64,000 nucleotides of DNA from Bacillota bacterium (GTDB lineage: Bacteria > Bacillota > Negativicutes > Sporomusales > UBA7701), in NCBI GenBank assembly GCA_023415775.1, contig JAEZJM010000008.1, positions 1 through 64,000 on the forward strand, read 5' to 3'. The position numbers were made by a program, and so were the translations under genes. Positions 14,417 to 23,731 of this stretch are shown in pieces. The notes beneath the pieces are model-generated. The model searched no databases and was not told where the DNA came from. It saw only the letters and a list, made by a program, of their open reading frames with translations. How positions within the stretch are numbered: the first letter of the stretch is position 1; every line of letters starts with the position of its first letter.

Positions 14417-15439
14417 CTATAAGGTTACATCCAGCGCATCCATCACCCGCTCTATCGGCGTAAACATCGTCGCTTGCTCAGAGCCCGCGAACAACAATCC
14501 CACCGCGTGGTTATCCTCGCTCAGCACCAGTGACCCGCTGTCGCCAGGCATGCTCATCGGCCCGGTCAGTATTTGCCCGGCGAACACGCCGTACTCGCCG
14601 AAGTTCATTTCCACCCTGAGTGTCACGTCGGTGGCGAGAACGATGCCGGTCGTCAGGCCCGAACTCCGGCCGCTCTTTTTCACCGCCATCCCCAGCGTCG
14701 CATCTCTGACGCCGTTCACCTCGCCCACATCCAGCACATCGGCCGCCACCGCGTCGGCCGTCACCGGCGCGGCCACTGCGCAGTCGACCATATTGGGGGC
14801 TTCGTTATCGCGCCATACCTGCACCCGGTACTGCGGGCGGAAGGCGCCGATAATCCTGTTGATCAGCGTCTCGAACGACCTCGCAATGCGGCATATCGGC
14901 GTAACGGCCTGGCCGTAGAGGGGCACGAAACGCCGCAGATGACCGATGACAGACGCATCCTTCTCCCCGCCGTCGTAGAGGGCTGGCTGCAGGATGGCGT
15001 CGCCGGCTTCAGCCCGCCCGTCTGCGCCATTGGTCAGGTTGGCAAGCACATGATTGTTGGAAAGGATCAGCGCCTCGCCAGTGCTGCGGTCACGGACCAA
15101 CGCGCCGAACGTCCCTGCCGAAACCTTATAATGACCGATGCTCACCCCAGGACGCGCCGGCCGGTGCACTCCCGTGCGCTCCGTGAGCAAACGGATATCG
15201 CCAACCTCTATTACATCGCTTACCGCGCCGGCGATCCTTTTTGGCACCACCGCCGCCCGGGCGAGCTCATTGCGGGGGTATTTCTTCCTCACCAGCACCA
15301 CCGCAGCCTCCTGGCCGGTGCTCTCCCCCCGCACCGTTTTAACCCCCCTGCCAACGCCGACGACATTATCAATCACGCCCAGCTCTCTATAAAGGGCCGG
15401 CCAGTCGATCCCCTTCACCGCCCCACCTCCCCCGAACAT
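14417..15439 (-). CDS. Trypsin-fold serine protease
   Basis: 340 aa without a signal peptide. The His motif is LSNNHVLANL, the Ser motif PMSMPGDSGSLVLSE, with the Asp probably in APNMVDCAVA. The layout resembles Nal1-type/S1-like proteases rather than HtrA; no PDZ domain is present. It follows the coat genes (convergent) and is followed on its own strand by nothing close. The substrate is unknown; an intracellular or spore role is possible. Confidence 0.75.
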   Translation of the reverse strand: MFGGGGAVKGIDWPALYRELGVIDNVVGVGRGVKTVRGESTGQEAAVVLVRKKYPRNELARAAVVPKRIAGAVSDVIEVGDIRLLTERTGVHRPARPGVSIGHYKVSAGTFGALVRDRSTGEALILSNNHVLANLTNGADGRAEAGDAILQPALYDGGEKDASVIGHLRRFVPLYGQAVTPICRIARSFETLINRIIGAFRPQYRVQVWRDNEAPNMVDCAVAAPVTADAVAADVLDVGEVNGVRDATLGMAVKKSGRSSGLTTGIVLATDVTLRVEMNFGEYGVFAGQILTGPMSMPGDSGSLVLSEDNHAVGLLFAGSEQATMFTPIERVMDALDVTL

Positions 15440-15479
15440 CTAATTTATGATATGCGGGCACGGTAATGGCGGCAACTGG

Positions 15480-16424
15480 CTAACCCTTCGCCAGCTTGCC
15501 TATTTCCCCGATCTGCGCCCACGCCGCCTTTGCGCCGCGGGCGATGCACTGGGTCAGGTAACCGCTCTCCTTGAAACCGATATCGAAAACTTCCGGCCGG
15601 ATGACGACATCCGCGTACCTGACACCTTTCAGCAGCGTCACCTCACGGTTCATTATGTCGATGCATTGCAGTACGATCTCGCTAACCGTTCGCAGTTCCT
15701 CGTTATGTTGACCCGAATAGCCCAGATCGACCGCAATTATGACCTCCGCCCCCATATGGTGGAGAATATCGGTCGGCAGGTTATTCTTCACCGCCCCGTC
15801 CACCAGCTGCATCCCCCGATACTTCTTCGGGGCAAAAATCCCCGGAACGGAGATGCTGGCCCGTACCGCCTCGCTCAGCAGTGTGGCGGTAAAATACCGG
15901 GCGTTCAGTATTTCCCGCCAGGCATCGCGAGGTGTAACGAAAAAAACGGTATCGCCGGAAATTATATCGACCGCCGTAATCGCCAGCGGTATCTGCGTGT
16001 CCTTGACCGTCCGCCGCTGCACGAGGCCGGCCAGATAATGCTCGATTTTGTCGCCCTTGACGAATCCGCCGGGAAGCACCGACCAGAAGCGCGACCGGCT
16101 GCCGAACAACCACTTCATCCCCTGCTTGAACAGTTCCCCCACCGTCAGCTTCAGATCGACAAGCTCCCCCACCTTCAGGTTCGCCGCCATCGTCTCCAGC
16201 TCGCGGGCCCGATAACCACAGGCATAAAGCGCGGCGATCACAGCCCCGGCGCTTGTGCCCGCGATCATGTCGACGGGGATATTGTTTTCGGCCAGCACCC
16301 TGAGCACCCCAATATGGGCCGCCCCCCGCACCCCGCCGCCGCTGAGCGCCACCCCCACCTTCGGCCGGCGGCCGTACTCACGGCCGTTAATTTTTACCGC
16401 TATTCTCTCCCCCACCGTCCGCAC
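15480..16424 (-). CDS. Patatin-like phospholipase
   Basis: 314 aa. Oxyanion loop ALSGGGVRGAAHIGVL (about 27-41), nucleophile Ser58 in GTSAG, and catalytic Asp in LVDGAVKNNLP. The C-terminus is alpha-helical. Related to RssA/YchK-type patatins acting on membrane lipids. It is transcribed toward the serine protease gene, 40 bases apart, so they could share an mRNA. Confidence 0.88.
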   Translation of the reverse strand: MRTVGERIAVKINGREYGRRPKVGVALSGGGVRGAAHIGVLRVLAENNIPVDMIAGTSAGAVIAALYACGYRARELETMAANLKVGELVDLKLTVGELFKQGMKWLFGSRSRFWSVLPGGFVKGDKIEHYLAGLVQRRTVKDTQIPLAITAVDIISGDTVFFVTPRDAWREILNARYFTATLLSEAVRASISVPGIFAPKKYRGMQLVDGAVKNNLPTDILHHMGAEVIIAVDLGYSGQHNEELRTVSEIVLQCIDIMNREVTLLKGVRYADVVIRPEVFDIGFKESGYLTQCIARGAKAAWAQIGEIGKLAKG

Positions 16425-16473
16425 CTCCTCCCTATTATCCTATGAAAGTCGGCCGGCCCAGTGTGAAATAGAA

Positions 16474-16499
16474 AAACCGCCTACACGCGTAAGCGGTCG
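16474..16499 (-). terminator. Terminator of methyltransferase gene
   Basis: ACCGC(c)TAC-acgc-GTA(a)GCGGT stem; the reverse strand continues TTTTTC. Confidence 0.65.
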
Positions 16500-16503
16500 T
16501 AAA

Positions 16504-17286
16504 TCAGCATTTTTCCGCCAATATTATCATCCTCGGGTCTTCATGGCCGTACGGCCTGGCGTCGAAGCCGCCATACGTCGCCTTAACAGTCAGCTGGCAC
16601 TTTGCCAGCAGCGCCGTCATCTCCTCCAGCGAATAAGCGCGCAACACGAAATCATTCTGAATCTTGGCCCCCGTCACCTGATTGAGCAGCACCCTTTTCA
16701 TCATTGCCACGCCGCGCTGCAGCTCCACCTTGTATGAGAGCACATATTCGCCGCTGGGATGGCGCCAGTAGCGGTTGAGATTGTTGCGTCCCATCCAATC
16801 GCGATTTAAGAGATCGATCAGAAAAAGCCCGCCCGGCCGCAGCGCCGCTGCCACCTTGCCCAGCACGGCCGCGTTCTCGTCGTCGGAAAAATAGCCAAAC
16901 GCGGCAAACATATTGATGACCGCGTCGAACTCGCTGTTATAATCGAGTTCGCGCATATCCAGCCGCCGGAAGGTAACGTCAGCCCCCTCTTCGGCGGCCT
17001 TTTGCCCGGCGATCGATAGGAAGGCCTCGGTAGCGTCCACGCCGGTCACCCGGTAGCCGCGTTTCGCAAGCTCGATGGCGTGGCGGCCGTAGCCGCAGTA
17101 AAGATCAAGGATATCAGCCCCGGACGGCATCCCGAGTACATCGGCGATAAAGCCGACTTCCTGGGCGGTCCCGACCGGCGAATATGTTTTTCCGTCGCCA
17201 AAGAAATCCTCCGTCATCGCTATCACATCACCGTCCAAACTGCCAACATCTATATTGTGCCGCCGGCAAACGATCTTTAGCCCCAA
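16504..17286 (-). CDS. Class I SAM-dependent methyltransferase
   Basis: 260 aa. SAM-binding motif I ILDLYCGYGRHAIELAKRGYRVTGVDATEAF, motif post-I and IV (RLDMRELDYNSEFDAVINMFAAFGYF) and ALRPGGLFLIDLLNRD are clear. The first about 23 residues could be leader: ATG 17217 is an internal alternative start. Overlaps the diguanylate cyclase gene by 10 bases, so the two are co-transcribed. The substrate is not evident. Confidence 0.8.
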   Translation of the reverse strand: MGLKIVCRRHNIDVGSLDGDVIAMTEDFFGDGKTYSPVGTAQEVGFIADVLGMPSGADILDLYCGYGRHAIELAKRGYRVTGVDATEAFLSIAGQKAAEEGADVTFRRLDMRELDYNSEFDAVINMFAAFGYFSDDENAAVLGKVAAALRPGGLFLIDLLNRDWMGRNNLNRYWRHPSGEYVLSYKVELQRGVAMMKRVLLNQVTGAKIQNDFVLRAYSLEEMTALLAKCQLTVKATYGGFDARPYGHEDPRMIILAEKC

Positions 17287-18773
17287 GTCGCCCGCGGCCT
17301 GCCATTCCCGCCCCGCTTGGTCGGGTAAGTCATAACGCAGTTCCTGGTAGTCCGCTTCGCCAGATACAACGCGGCGTCGGCGTGTTCCAGCAGCTCGATG
17401 TCCGACTGGGCGTCGAACGGGAATCCTGAAACGCCGATACTTACCGTCAGCGCCTTGCCAGGCTGCTTCTCGCAGCCGACGAACGGCTTTTCGGCTATCA
17501 ACGACCTAAGTCGCTCGGCGAAGGCGCACGCTTCTGTCAGGTTTGTCTCCGGCAACAGTACGATAAACTCTTCGCCGCCGTAGCGCACGGCAAAATCGAC
17601 ATCGCGGCTCACCTGCCGCATCATCTCCGCTACCTGGCGGAGCACCTCGTTGCCGAGGCTGTGGCCGTTGTTGTCGTTATATCGTTTGAAATGGTCGATA
17701 TCGATCAGAATGAGCGACAGCGGCCGGGAATAGCGGACCGCGCGCTTAAACTCGTGATCGAGCTGACCAAGAAAATAACGGTAGTTATAAAGGCCGGTTA
17801 GGCCGTCGGTGACAGCCTGGACCTCCACCCGCGCCACATGCTTGGCGTGGGCGATCGACAGCGCCACCTGACCGGCCAGCGACCCGATAAGATCGCGGTC
17901 GTAGTGGTGCAGCGGCCTTTCGGCTGTTGTTTCAACATCCAACACGCCGATAACCTTATCGGCGCAAATGAGCGGCACGGCCAGCTCGCTCACCCCATTG
18001 CCGATCGCCGGTATATAGCGCGGATCCTTGGATACATCCGGCACGAACACCATTTCGCGATTTAACACCGCATTCCAGGTCACGCCCTTTCCGTAGGGGA
18101 TGCGGACATTGGGCGGATAACCGCGGCTGGCCTTCATCACAAGCTCCTGGCGCTCCTCGTCGAGGAGCAGTACGGCGGCACAGGCATAACCAAGCTCGCC
18201 GGTAATCCCGGCCACGATCTCGTCCAGCACTTCATCCTCGTTGGCCGTCCGCTGGGCGACCGAAGTAATGCGATACAGCGCCGCCAGCTTCTTATGCGCC
18301 TGGTCAAGGTCCATCAGCCGGAAATCAAGCGTCGACATCGCAGCCAGCAGGTCGCGGTTGGCGGCGGCATACTGTTGGGAAACAGCGGAAAATTCCTGTT
18401 CGAGGCAAACAGCTTCGGTGGCATTCAGGGCACACACAGCCATATAGCCGTCCGCAATGCCGGGGAGGAAGCTCCAGGAAAAAAACTCCACCAACCCGCG
18501 CACGGTTTCGTGCCGGAAACGGGGCAAACGGACGGGCTGCCCCGAAAGGACGGCCGTTTCGTAAGCCTCGCAAAGCGGGTCGGCTGACGGCCCGTATACC
18601 AGGCGGAGCAGCCTGAGTAAACTTTTGCCCCTTGCAAACCGCCAAGCCGTACCCCTGCGGCGGCTGGAAGTTATCTGCGAAATGATGCCGTTGCTGTCGA
18701 CGGTCAGGGCCGTCGCCGGCACGGAATCAAGCAGCGCCGATATAATGGCGTGGTAACCGGTCTGATCTGACAC
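17277..18773 (-). CDS. PAS-GAF-GGDEF diguanylate cyclase
   Basis: 498 aa, GTG start. An N-terminal PAS-like sensor (about 10-130), a helical linker, a GAF domain (about 165-315) and a GGDEF domain (about 330-490). The active-site RYGGEEF and the upstream RDVD (RxxD inhibitory site, 5 residues before GGEEF) are both intact, so it should make c-di-GMP with product feedback. No transmembrane segment: a cytosolic sensor. A c-di-GMP link also fits the YcgR-like domain of the FlhG-type protein in this window. Confidence 0.88.
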   Translation of the reverse strand: MSDQTGYHAIISALLDSVPATALTVDSNGIISQITSSRRRGTAWRFARGKSLLRLLRLVYGPSADPLCEAYETAVLSGQPVRLPRFRHETVRGLVEFFSWSFLPGIADGYMAVCALNATEAVCLEQEFSAVSQQYAAANRDLLAAMSTLDFRLMDLDQAHKKLAALYRITSVAQRTANEDEVLDEIVAGITGELGYACAAVLLLDEERQELVMKASRGYPPNVRIPYGKGVTWNAVLNREMVFVPDVSKDPRYIPAIGNGVSELAVPLICADKVIGVLDVETTAERPLHHYDRDLIGSLAGQVALSIAHAKHVARVEVQAVTDGLTGLYNYRYFLGQLDHEFKRAVRYSRPLSLILIDIDHFKRYNDNNGHSLGNEVLRQVAEMMRQVSRDVDFAVRYGGEEFIVLLPETNLTEACAFAERLRSLIAEKPFVGCEKQPGKALTVSIGVSGFPFDAQSDIELLEHADAALYLAKRTTRNCVMTYPTKRGGNGRPRATWG

Positions 18774-18855
18774 TATCTCGCCCTTCCTTCGCGGACAAAC
18801 ATTACGCCTACAATTCGCTGACTGTAAGGGAAAATCCTGCCGGATACAGACGAAA

Positions 18856-18882
18856 AAAGCCGTCCCACCGGGACGGCTTCAG
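18856..18882 (-). terminator. Terminator of 2-oxoacid oxidoreductase operon
   Basis: AAGCCGTCCC-acc-GGGACGGCTT stem; on the reverse strand it is followed by a T run, 20 bases after the gamma-subunit stop. Confidence 0.85.
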
Positions 18883-18898
18883 GCTGCCGATAATAGGC

Positions 18899-19438
18899 TT
18901 ATTTACCCTCCACAAGGGCGGCGCCGCGTTTGATGGCCTGTTCGTTGATCGCGAGCAGTTCGGGTTTCTTGGCAAACATCTTGGCGAACGCCTTGAGGAC
19001 CGACTCCTGGCTCACCGCTTTGGTGGCGGCGATAATCGTCCCCAGCACCACCATATTGGCCACCTTGGCATTGCCGAGCTCGTTGGCGATATCGTTCGAC
19101 GGCACGAGGAGAACCTTTACATCACTGCGCTTGCTGCCCCGCTCGATGAGCGAGCTGTTGATGATCAGATTGCCGCCCGCCTGCAGCGACGCCTCGAACT
19201 TATCCAGCGAAGGCAGGTTCATGGCCACGACCGTCGTCGGTTCGCTCACGATCGGCGCTCCGACCGGCTCGTCGGAGATAATGACCGAGCAGTTGGCCGT
19301 CCCGCCCCGCATCTCCGGACCGTAGGACGGAATCCAGGATACATGCTTGTTCTCCAGCATCCCGGCGTAAGTCATCAGTTGCCCCATCAGCATGACGCCC
19401 TGGCCGCCGAAACCGGCCATAACGATTTCGTGGGTCAT
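18899..19438 (-). CDS. korC: 2-oxoacid:ferredoxin oxidoreductase, gamma subunit
   Basis: 179 aa. IVMAGFGGQGVMLMGQLMTYAGML nucleotide-binding start and SYGPEMRGGTANCSVIIS are hallmarks of the KorC/VorC gamma subunit. Its ATGA start overlaps the beta-subunit stop. Part of a four-gene D-A-B-C operon for ferredoxin-dependent oxidative decarboxylation or reductive carboxylation of a 2-oxoacid (2-oxoglutarate or branched-chain); the substrate cannot be fixed from sequence. Confidence 0.9.
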   Translation of the reverse strand: MTHEIVMAGFGGQGVMLMGQLMTYAGMLENKHVSWIPSYGPEMRGGTANCSVIISDEPVGAPIVSEPTTVVAMNLPSLDKFEASLQAGGNLIINSSLIERGSKRSDVKVLLVPSNDIANELGNAKVANMVVLGTIIAATKAVSQESVLKAFAKMFAKKPELLAINEQAIKRGAALVEGK

Positions 19439-20187
19439 TTCGCCACCTCCTCCGGTGTTTTGAATACCCCCAGCGGATAATACGGCATCATATTCTTTTC
19501 CATCCAGCCGACCGCTTCCAGAGGCGACATCCCCCAGTTAGTCGGGCAGGTCGACAGCACCTCGACGATCGCGAAACCAAGGCCGCTCAATTGGATTTCG
19601 AACGCCTTCTTGATCGCCGCCTTAGCCTTCGCCATGTTGGCCGGGTTGTTCACCGCCACCCTGGCGATATACTTCGCCCCGTCAAGCGTCGACAGCATCT
19701 CGCACACCTTGATCGGCATGCCGACCGAATCGACCTTGCGGCCATAAGGCGAAGTCGTAGTCACCTGATCGGGCAGCGACGTCGGCGCCATCTGGCCGCC
19801 CGTCATCCCGTAAATGGCATTGTTGACGAATATGGTAGTAATCTTCTCGCCCCGCGCCGCGGCGTGGACGATCTCGGCGCAACCGATCGACGCAAGGTCG
19901 CCATCACCCTGGTAGCTAAACACAACATTATCGGGATGCACGCGCTTCACGCCGGTCGCAACCGCAGGCGCCCGGCCGTGGGCCGCCTCCTGGGTATCGA
20001 AATTGAAGTAATCGTAAGCAAGCACCGAGCAGCCGACAGGCATTATACCGACAGTACGGTCACGAACCTTCAGCTCGTCGATGACCTCGGCCACTAACCG
20101 GTGGATAATGCCGTGGTGACAGCCGGGACAGTAATGGAACGGCACGTCGCGTAAAGACTCCGGTCTGGCAAAAGCAATCTCCGCCAT
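19435..20187 (-). CDS. korB: 2-oxoacid:ferredoxin oxidoreductase, beta (TPP) subunit
   Basis: 250 aa. The TPP-binding segment GDGDLASIGCAEIVHAAARGEKITTIFVNNAIYGMTGGQMAPT is clear, with HYCPGCHHGIIHRL near the N-terminus. No separate 4Fe-4S domain: that is supplied by the small ferredoxin subunit upstream. Directly abuts the alpha gene. Confidence 0.92.
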   Translation of the reverse strand: MAEIAFARPESLRDVPFHYCPGCHHGIIHRLVAEVIDELKVRDRTVGIMPVGCSVLAYDYFNFDTQEAAHGRAPAVATGVKRVHPDNVVFSYQGDGDLASIGCAEIVHAAARGEKITTIFVNNAIYGMTGGQMAPTSLPDQVTTTSPYGRKVDSVGMPIKVCEMLSTLDGAKYIARVAVNNPANMAKAKAAIKKAFEIQLSGLGFAIVEVLSTCPTNWGMSPLEAVGWMEKNMMPYYPLGVFKTPEEVAK

Positions 20188-21264
20188 TTATTTCTCCTCC
20201 TCGCCCAGCATAAGCTTTTTCACAATGCCGAACACCTCTTTCGGGCTGCAGATCATACCGCCTGTCCGCCCGTAGAAATAAACCGGTTTTGAACCAGTGA
20301 CCGCAAGACGCACGTCCTCGACCATCTGTCCGGCGCTAAGTTCGACCGCCATGAAGCCCTTGGCCGTCTTGGCCAGTCTTCCCAACTCCTCGTACGGGAA
20401 CGGCCAGACGCTGATCGGCCGGAACAGGCCGACTTTCAGTCCGGCGGCGCGGGCCATATCGACCGCCGACTGGGCGACACGGGAGGTGATGCCGTACGCC
20501 ACAAGCACCAGCTCGGCATCTTCGGTGCGGTACTCTTCGTAGCGTCGTTCATTCTGTTTAATAGTCTTATATTTCATCTGGAGATGAAAATTATGCTTCT
20601 CCAGGTCGGGTGCCTGGATATGGAGGGAGTTGATAACGTTCGGTTCCTTGCGGCCCTTGAGGCCGGTCGACGCCCACGGCTTGGCGGGAGCCTCGGCTGA
20701 CTTTTCCGGGAAGGCCACCGGTTCCATCATCTGTCCAAGCGCGCCGTCGCCGAGGATCATGACCGGGTTGCGGTACTTGTCGGCCAGCTCGAAAGCCAGC
20801 ACCGTGCAATCGACCATTTCCTGGACGGAATTGGGAGCAAGCACGATATTGTGGTAATCGCCGTGGCCGCCGCCTTTGGTCGCCTGGAAGTAGTCGCACT
20901 GGCCGGGCTGGATGCTGCCGAGGCCGGGGCCGCCGCGGACCATATTGACGATGACGCAGGGCAGTTCAGCCCCGGCTATATAGGAAATACCCTCCTGCTT
21001 AAGACTGATACCGGGGCTTGAGGACGAGGTCATCACCCTCGCGCCGGCGCCGGCCGCGCCGTAGACCATATTGATGGCAGCGACCTCGCTTTCAGCCTGA
21101 AGGAAAACGCCGTTCACCTGGGGCATGCGTTTGGCCATATACTCGATGAGCTCGCTCTGCGGGGTTATGGGGTAACCGAAATAATGGCGGCAGCCGGCGA
21201 CAACAGCCGCCTCACCGATTGCCTCATTACCCTTCATCAGGATTTTTTCCGCCACTTCATTCAC
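20188..21264 (-). CDS. korA: 2-oxoacid:ferredoxin oxidoreductase, alpha subunit (VorB/KorA type)
   Basis: 358 aa. KGNEAIGEAAVVAGCRHYFGYPITPQSELIEYMAKRMP, SSSPGISLKQEGISYIAGAELPCVIVNMVRGGPGLGSIQP, and a C-terminal transketolase-like domain (GLFRPISVWPFP). Commonly annotated as 3-methyl-2-oxobutanoate dehydrogenase subunit VorB or KorA. Follows the ferredoxin subunit gene by 8 bases. Confidence 0.92.
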   Translation of the reverse strand: MNEVAEKILMKGNEAIGEAAVVAGCRHYFGYPITPQSELIEYMAKRMPQVNGVFLQAESEVAAINMVYGAAGAGARVMTSSSSPGISLKQEGISYIAGAELPCVIVNMVRGGPGLGSIQPGQCDYFQATKGGGHGDYHNIVLAPNSVQEMVDCTVLAFELADKYRNPVMILGDGALGQMMEPVAFPEKSAEAPAKPWASTGLKGRKEPNVINSLHIQAPDLEKHNFHLQMKYKTIKQNERRYEEYRTEDAELVLVAYGITSRVAQSAVDMARAAGLKVGLFRPISVWPFPYEELGRLAKTAKGFMAVELSAGQMVEDVRLAVTGSKPVYFYGRTGGMICSPKEVFGIVKKLMLGEEEK

Positions 21265-21272
21265 TCCCTTGC

Positions 21273-21476
21273 CTATTTATGGATTTCAATCACTACATCC
21301 GGACACGTCCGGGCGCACAGCATACACCCGATGCACTGAGACTCGTCGCTGCACGAAGCCGGACGGTACCCTTTGCTGTTGAAGCGATTGGCGATAACCA
21401 CAATCTTCTTCGGGCAGACCACCGTGCACAGTTCGCACCCCTTGCACCTTTCCTCATTGAACACTGGTTTCGGCAC
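21273..21476 (-). CDS. korD: 2-oxoacid oxidoreductase ferredoxin (delta) subunit
   Basis: 67 aa from GTG 21476, chosen because AAGGGGG lies 7 bases upstream. Two 4Fe-4S motifs: CKGCELCTVVCP and CIGCMLCARTCP. Relays electrons from the TPP site to free ferredoxin. First structural gene of the operon. Confidence 0.9.
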   Translation of the reverse strand: MPKPVFNEERCKGCELCTVVCPKKIVVIANRFNSKGYRPASCSDESQCIGCMLCARTCPDVVIEIHK

Positions 21477-21511
21477 TGCAATTCCCCCTTTATAAAATAT
21501 TACCCTTAATA

Positions 21512-22249
21512 TCAAACAGGTTGATAGCCTAAGCGCCGGGCAATCTTCCCGGACTTCTCCTTGAGAATCCTCACCAGCGTCTCGTAACGCTGGGCCGCGA
21601 GCACCCTGCTGGCGCTCGACACCGACAGGGCGGCCGTCACCTTGCCGGCGGCATCGTAGACAGGCACGGCGATGCAGGTTACTCCCTCGATCGTTTCGTT
21701 GCAGCCAACCGCGAACCCCTGCTCCCTGACCTGGGCAAGCTCTTTTTGCAGTACCTCCCGGTCGGTCATAGTATAGGGCGTGAACCGCTCCACACCCCGC
21801 TGCAGCACCTCGCTCACAACAGCCAGGGGCGCATTGGCCAAGAGCACCTTGCCGATCGCCGTACTATGCAGCGTGATGGAAAAATCGAACTTCGGGATAA
21901 TGAAGAACGGCCGCTGCGGTTCAACCTTCTCGATGATGATCAGCTCCGTACCCGACAAAACCGCCAGCAGCGCGATCTCTTGCGTCTCGTTCGCCAGTTC
22001 GGCCATCAGCGGGCGGGCGATCTCACGGATATCGAGCTGCTCGGCGCATGCTTCTCCGAGCCTGATAAGCCCGTAGCCGAGCGTATAGCGGCCTGAATCC
22101 GTCTGACGGACGAAGCCGCGCAGCAGCAGCGTCTGTAACAGGCTGTGCATCGTGCTCTTCTGGACGCCAAGCTCCTTGGCGAGTTCGGTCACGCCCATGT
22201 CGCGGCGGTGCCGGCCCAGGAGCAGCAAAAGTTCTACGGCCCGGTCCAC
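21512..22249 (-). CDS. IclR-family transcriptional regulator
   Basis: At least 245 aa. Winged HTH (VTELAKELGVQKSTMHSLLQTLLLRGFV) and the IclR effector domain. The first standard start is GTG 22249, but the frame continues upstream to a CTG at 22285 through NSQYIIASVDRAVELL, which is the usual IclR N-terminus; a GGGGTGA sits just upstream of it, so the protein may start at CTG or be longer than conventional callers give. Lies 35 bases before the ferredoxin subunit gene in the same direction and is probably its regulator. Confidence 0.88.
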   Translation of the reverse strand: MDRAVELLLLLGRHRRDMGVTELAKELGVQKSTMHSLLQTLLLRGFVRQTDSGRYTLGYGLIRLGEACAEQLDIREIARPLMAELANETQEIALLAVLSGTELIIIEKVEPQRPFFIIPKFDFSITLHSTAIGKVLLANAPLAVVSEVLQRGVERFTPYTMTDREVLQKELAQVREQGFAVGCNETIEGVTCIAVPVYDAAGKVTAALSVSSASRVLAAQRYETLVRILKEKSGKIARRLGYQPV

Positions 22250-22522
22250 CGAAGCGATAATATACTGCGAATTCGCCTTCTCCAGTCAAATCACCCCGTT
22301 TCCGCTTGCCGAACATCGTTCTACATTCTCTATAAAAGTATATTCGCAGACGCAAGGTTAAATCCTGCCGGATTTTCCTGGAGCGCGCATGAATACAAAA
22401 TACCGCAAAAGTACGCCTATAAAAAACATTCGTAGTCTGAATGTGTATTATTCCCAGCCAAAAAAGTTGAATACTATAGCTGCGTATGTGTTGCCGCTGT
22501 AAACCGGCCAGACCACAGAAAA

Positions 22523-22556
22523 AAAGACCTGCGATTCACTCGCAGGTCTTTTGGCT
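22523..22556 (-). terminator. Terminator of aminotransferase-ypmA operon
   Basis: 13-bp stem AAAAGACCTGCGA / TCGCAGGTCTTTT, loop TTCAC, overlapping the last codons of the ypmA-like gene; a T run follows on the reverse strand. Confidence 0.88.
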
Positions 22557-22736
22557 GTCGGTCCGGTAAACGCTTATCGTCATCTTGTCGCCGGTCTTGC
22601 TGACCCCAAAAACGTAGCCTTCCCTCTTGAGCGACTTGTTGAGGAAATCGACCACGTCTACCAGCTCCCCGGCAGCGGAAAAGGCTCTGGCGGCGATCAT
22701 CTCCAGCGTTTTTCCGCCGGCGTCATCCCCGTCCAT
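22536..22736 (-). CDS. ypmA: YpmA-like (DUF4264) protein
   Basis: 66 aa, ATG with GGAGG upstream. Core VVDFLNKSLKREGYVFGVSKTGDKMTISVYRTD matches the small conserved YpmA family of Firmicutes, function unknown. Last gene of the transcript from the aminotransferase, 9 bases after pduL. Confidence 0.8.
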   Translation of the reverse strand: MDGDDAGGKTLEMIAARAFSAAGELVDVVDFLNKSLKREGYVFGVSKTGDKMTISVYRTDSQKTCE

Positions 22737-22745
22737 CCTCGCCTC

Positions 22746-23324
22746 CTACCCGACTATTTCGGCGAAGTCGCCAGACTTCGCGCCGCAGGCGTTACCCTCG
22801 TCGGTATCGACGTGCATCTCCAGCGCGAAAGTGTCATGGACGCGTATCAGCACCTTGTCGAATATCAGGCAGCGTTCGGCGTCGCCCATCTTCACGGATA
22901 CGAACTGCTTATCCTTCACGCCGAACTCGGCCGCTTCCGCCGGCGTCATATGGATATGGCGGCAGGCGGCGATAACGCCCGTGTCGAGCTTCACCTCGCC
23001 CTTGGGGCCGACTAGCGTCAGCCCGGGAGCGCCACTGTGGTCGCCCGAATCGCGCACGGGGATCTTCAGACCCAGCTTCATCGCGTCGGTGAGCGCAAGT
23101 TCAATCTGGGTTTTGGGCCGTACCGGCCCGAGGATGCGCACCTGTTTAAAACTGCCCTTCTCGGTTACCAGGTCGACCCGTTCCTCGCAGGCGTACTGAC
23201 CGGGCTGGCCGAGGTCCTTGAAAACGCGGAGCTGATGTCCCTTGCCGAACAAGATGTCGAGGTGCTCCTGGCTGATATGGAGATGGCGAGCGGAAATCCC
23301 TACCGGGATCTTGGGTTTGGCCAT
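22746..23324 (-). CDS. pduL: PduL-type phosphate acyltransferase
   Basis: 192 aa. Paired zinc-binding motifs SARHLHISQEHLDILFG and ACRHIHMTPAEAAEFGV, plus RVLGPVRPKTQIEL-like and RDSGDHSGAPG segments. PduL exchanges CoA and phosphate on propionyl- or acetyl-groups. There are no microcompartment genes here and no N-terminal encapsulation peptide, so it is probably a housekeeping phosphotransacetylase. Confidence 0.93.
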   Translation of the reverse strand: MAKPKIPVGISARHLHISQEHLDILFGKGHQLRVFKDLGQPGQYACEERVDLVTEKGSFKQVRILGPVRPKTQIELALTDAMKLGLKIPVRDSGDHSGAPGLTLVGPKGEVKLDTGVIAACRHIHMTPAEAAEFGVKDKQFVSVKMGDAERCLIFDKVLIRVHDTFALEMHVDTDEGNACGAKSGDFAEIVG

Positions 23325-23355
23325 GATTAAGAAACACTCCTTGCTAGAAAGTAGT

Positions 23356-23703
23356 CTATTCGATTATCTCCGAAAAATAGACGACCGTCACAGTGTCGTT
23401 CGGGGTAAGGGGCTTGTCGTAGATCGACCGCAGGAAAACGAGCAGATCGTCGACATTGGCCAAATCGGGATTTTCCCCCTGTAGATCCTCGGCGGTAAGC
23501 TGACAGATCGGCTTGACCAGCACCCGGTCAACCGCAGCGGTGTAGATCTTCTTCTTCTGAGCGAACCGCTTGCCGACCGTAACCCAGACGATGTCTCCCT
23601 CTGAGTACTTGTGGGTCTTGTCCCCCAGCCTGATTGTGCACGTCTTGCGCCGGCACACCAGCTGACTGTGGTAGTTTGACGAGTAGAAGTTCAGCGCGCG
23701 CAT
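23356..23703 (-). CDS. ASCH/PUA-like small protein
   Basis: 115 aa from ATG 23703 (GAGGAAAAG upstream; the longer frame overlaps the aminotransferase). RALNFYSSNYHSQLVCRRKTCTIRLGDKTHKYSEGDIVWVTVG matches the ASCH (PUA-like) fold, a putative RNA-binding domain. Sits between the aminotransferase and pduL in the same operon. Confidence 0.6.
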   Translation of the reverse strand: MRALNFYSSNYHSQLVCRRKTCTIRLGDKTHKYSEGDIVWVTVGKRFAQKKKIYTAAVDRVLVKPICQLTAEDLQGENPDLANVDDLLVFLRSIYDKPLTPNDTVTVVYFSEIIE

Positions 23704-23731
23704 ATCACTTTTCCTCCTCGGTCGTTTTATC

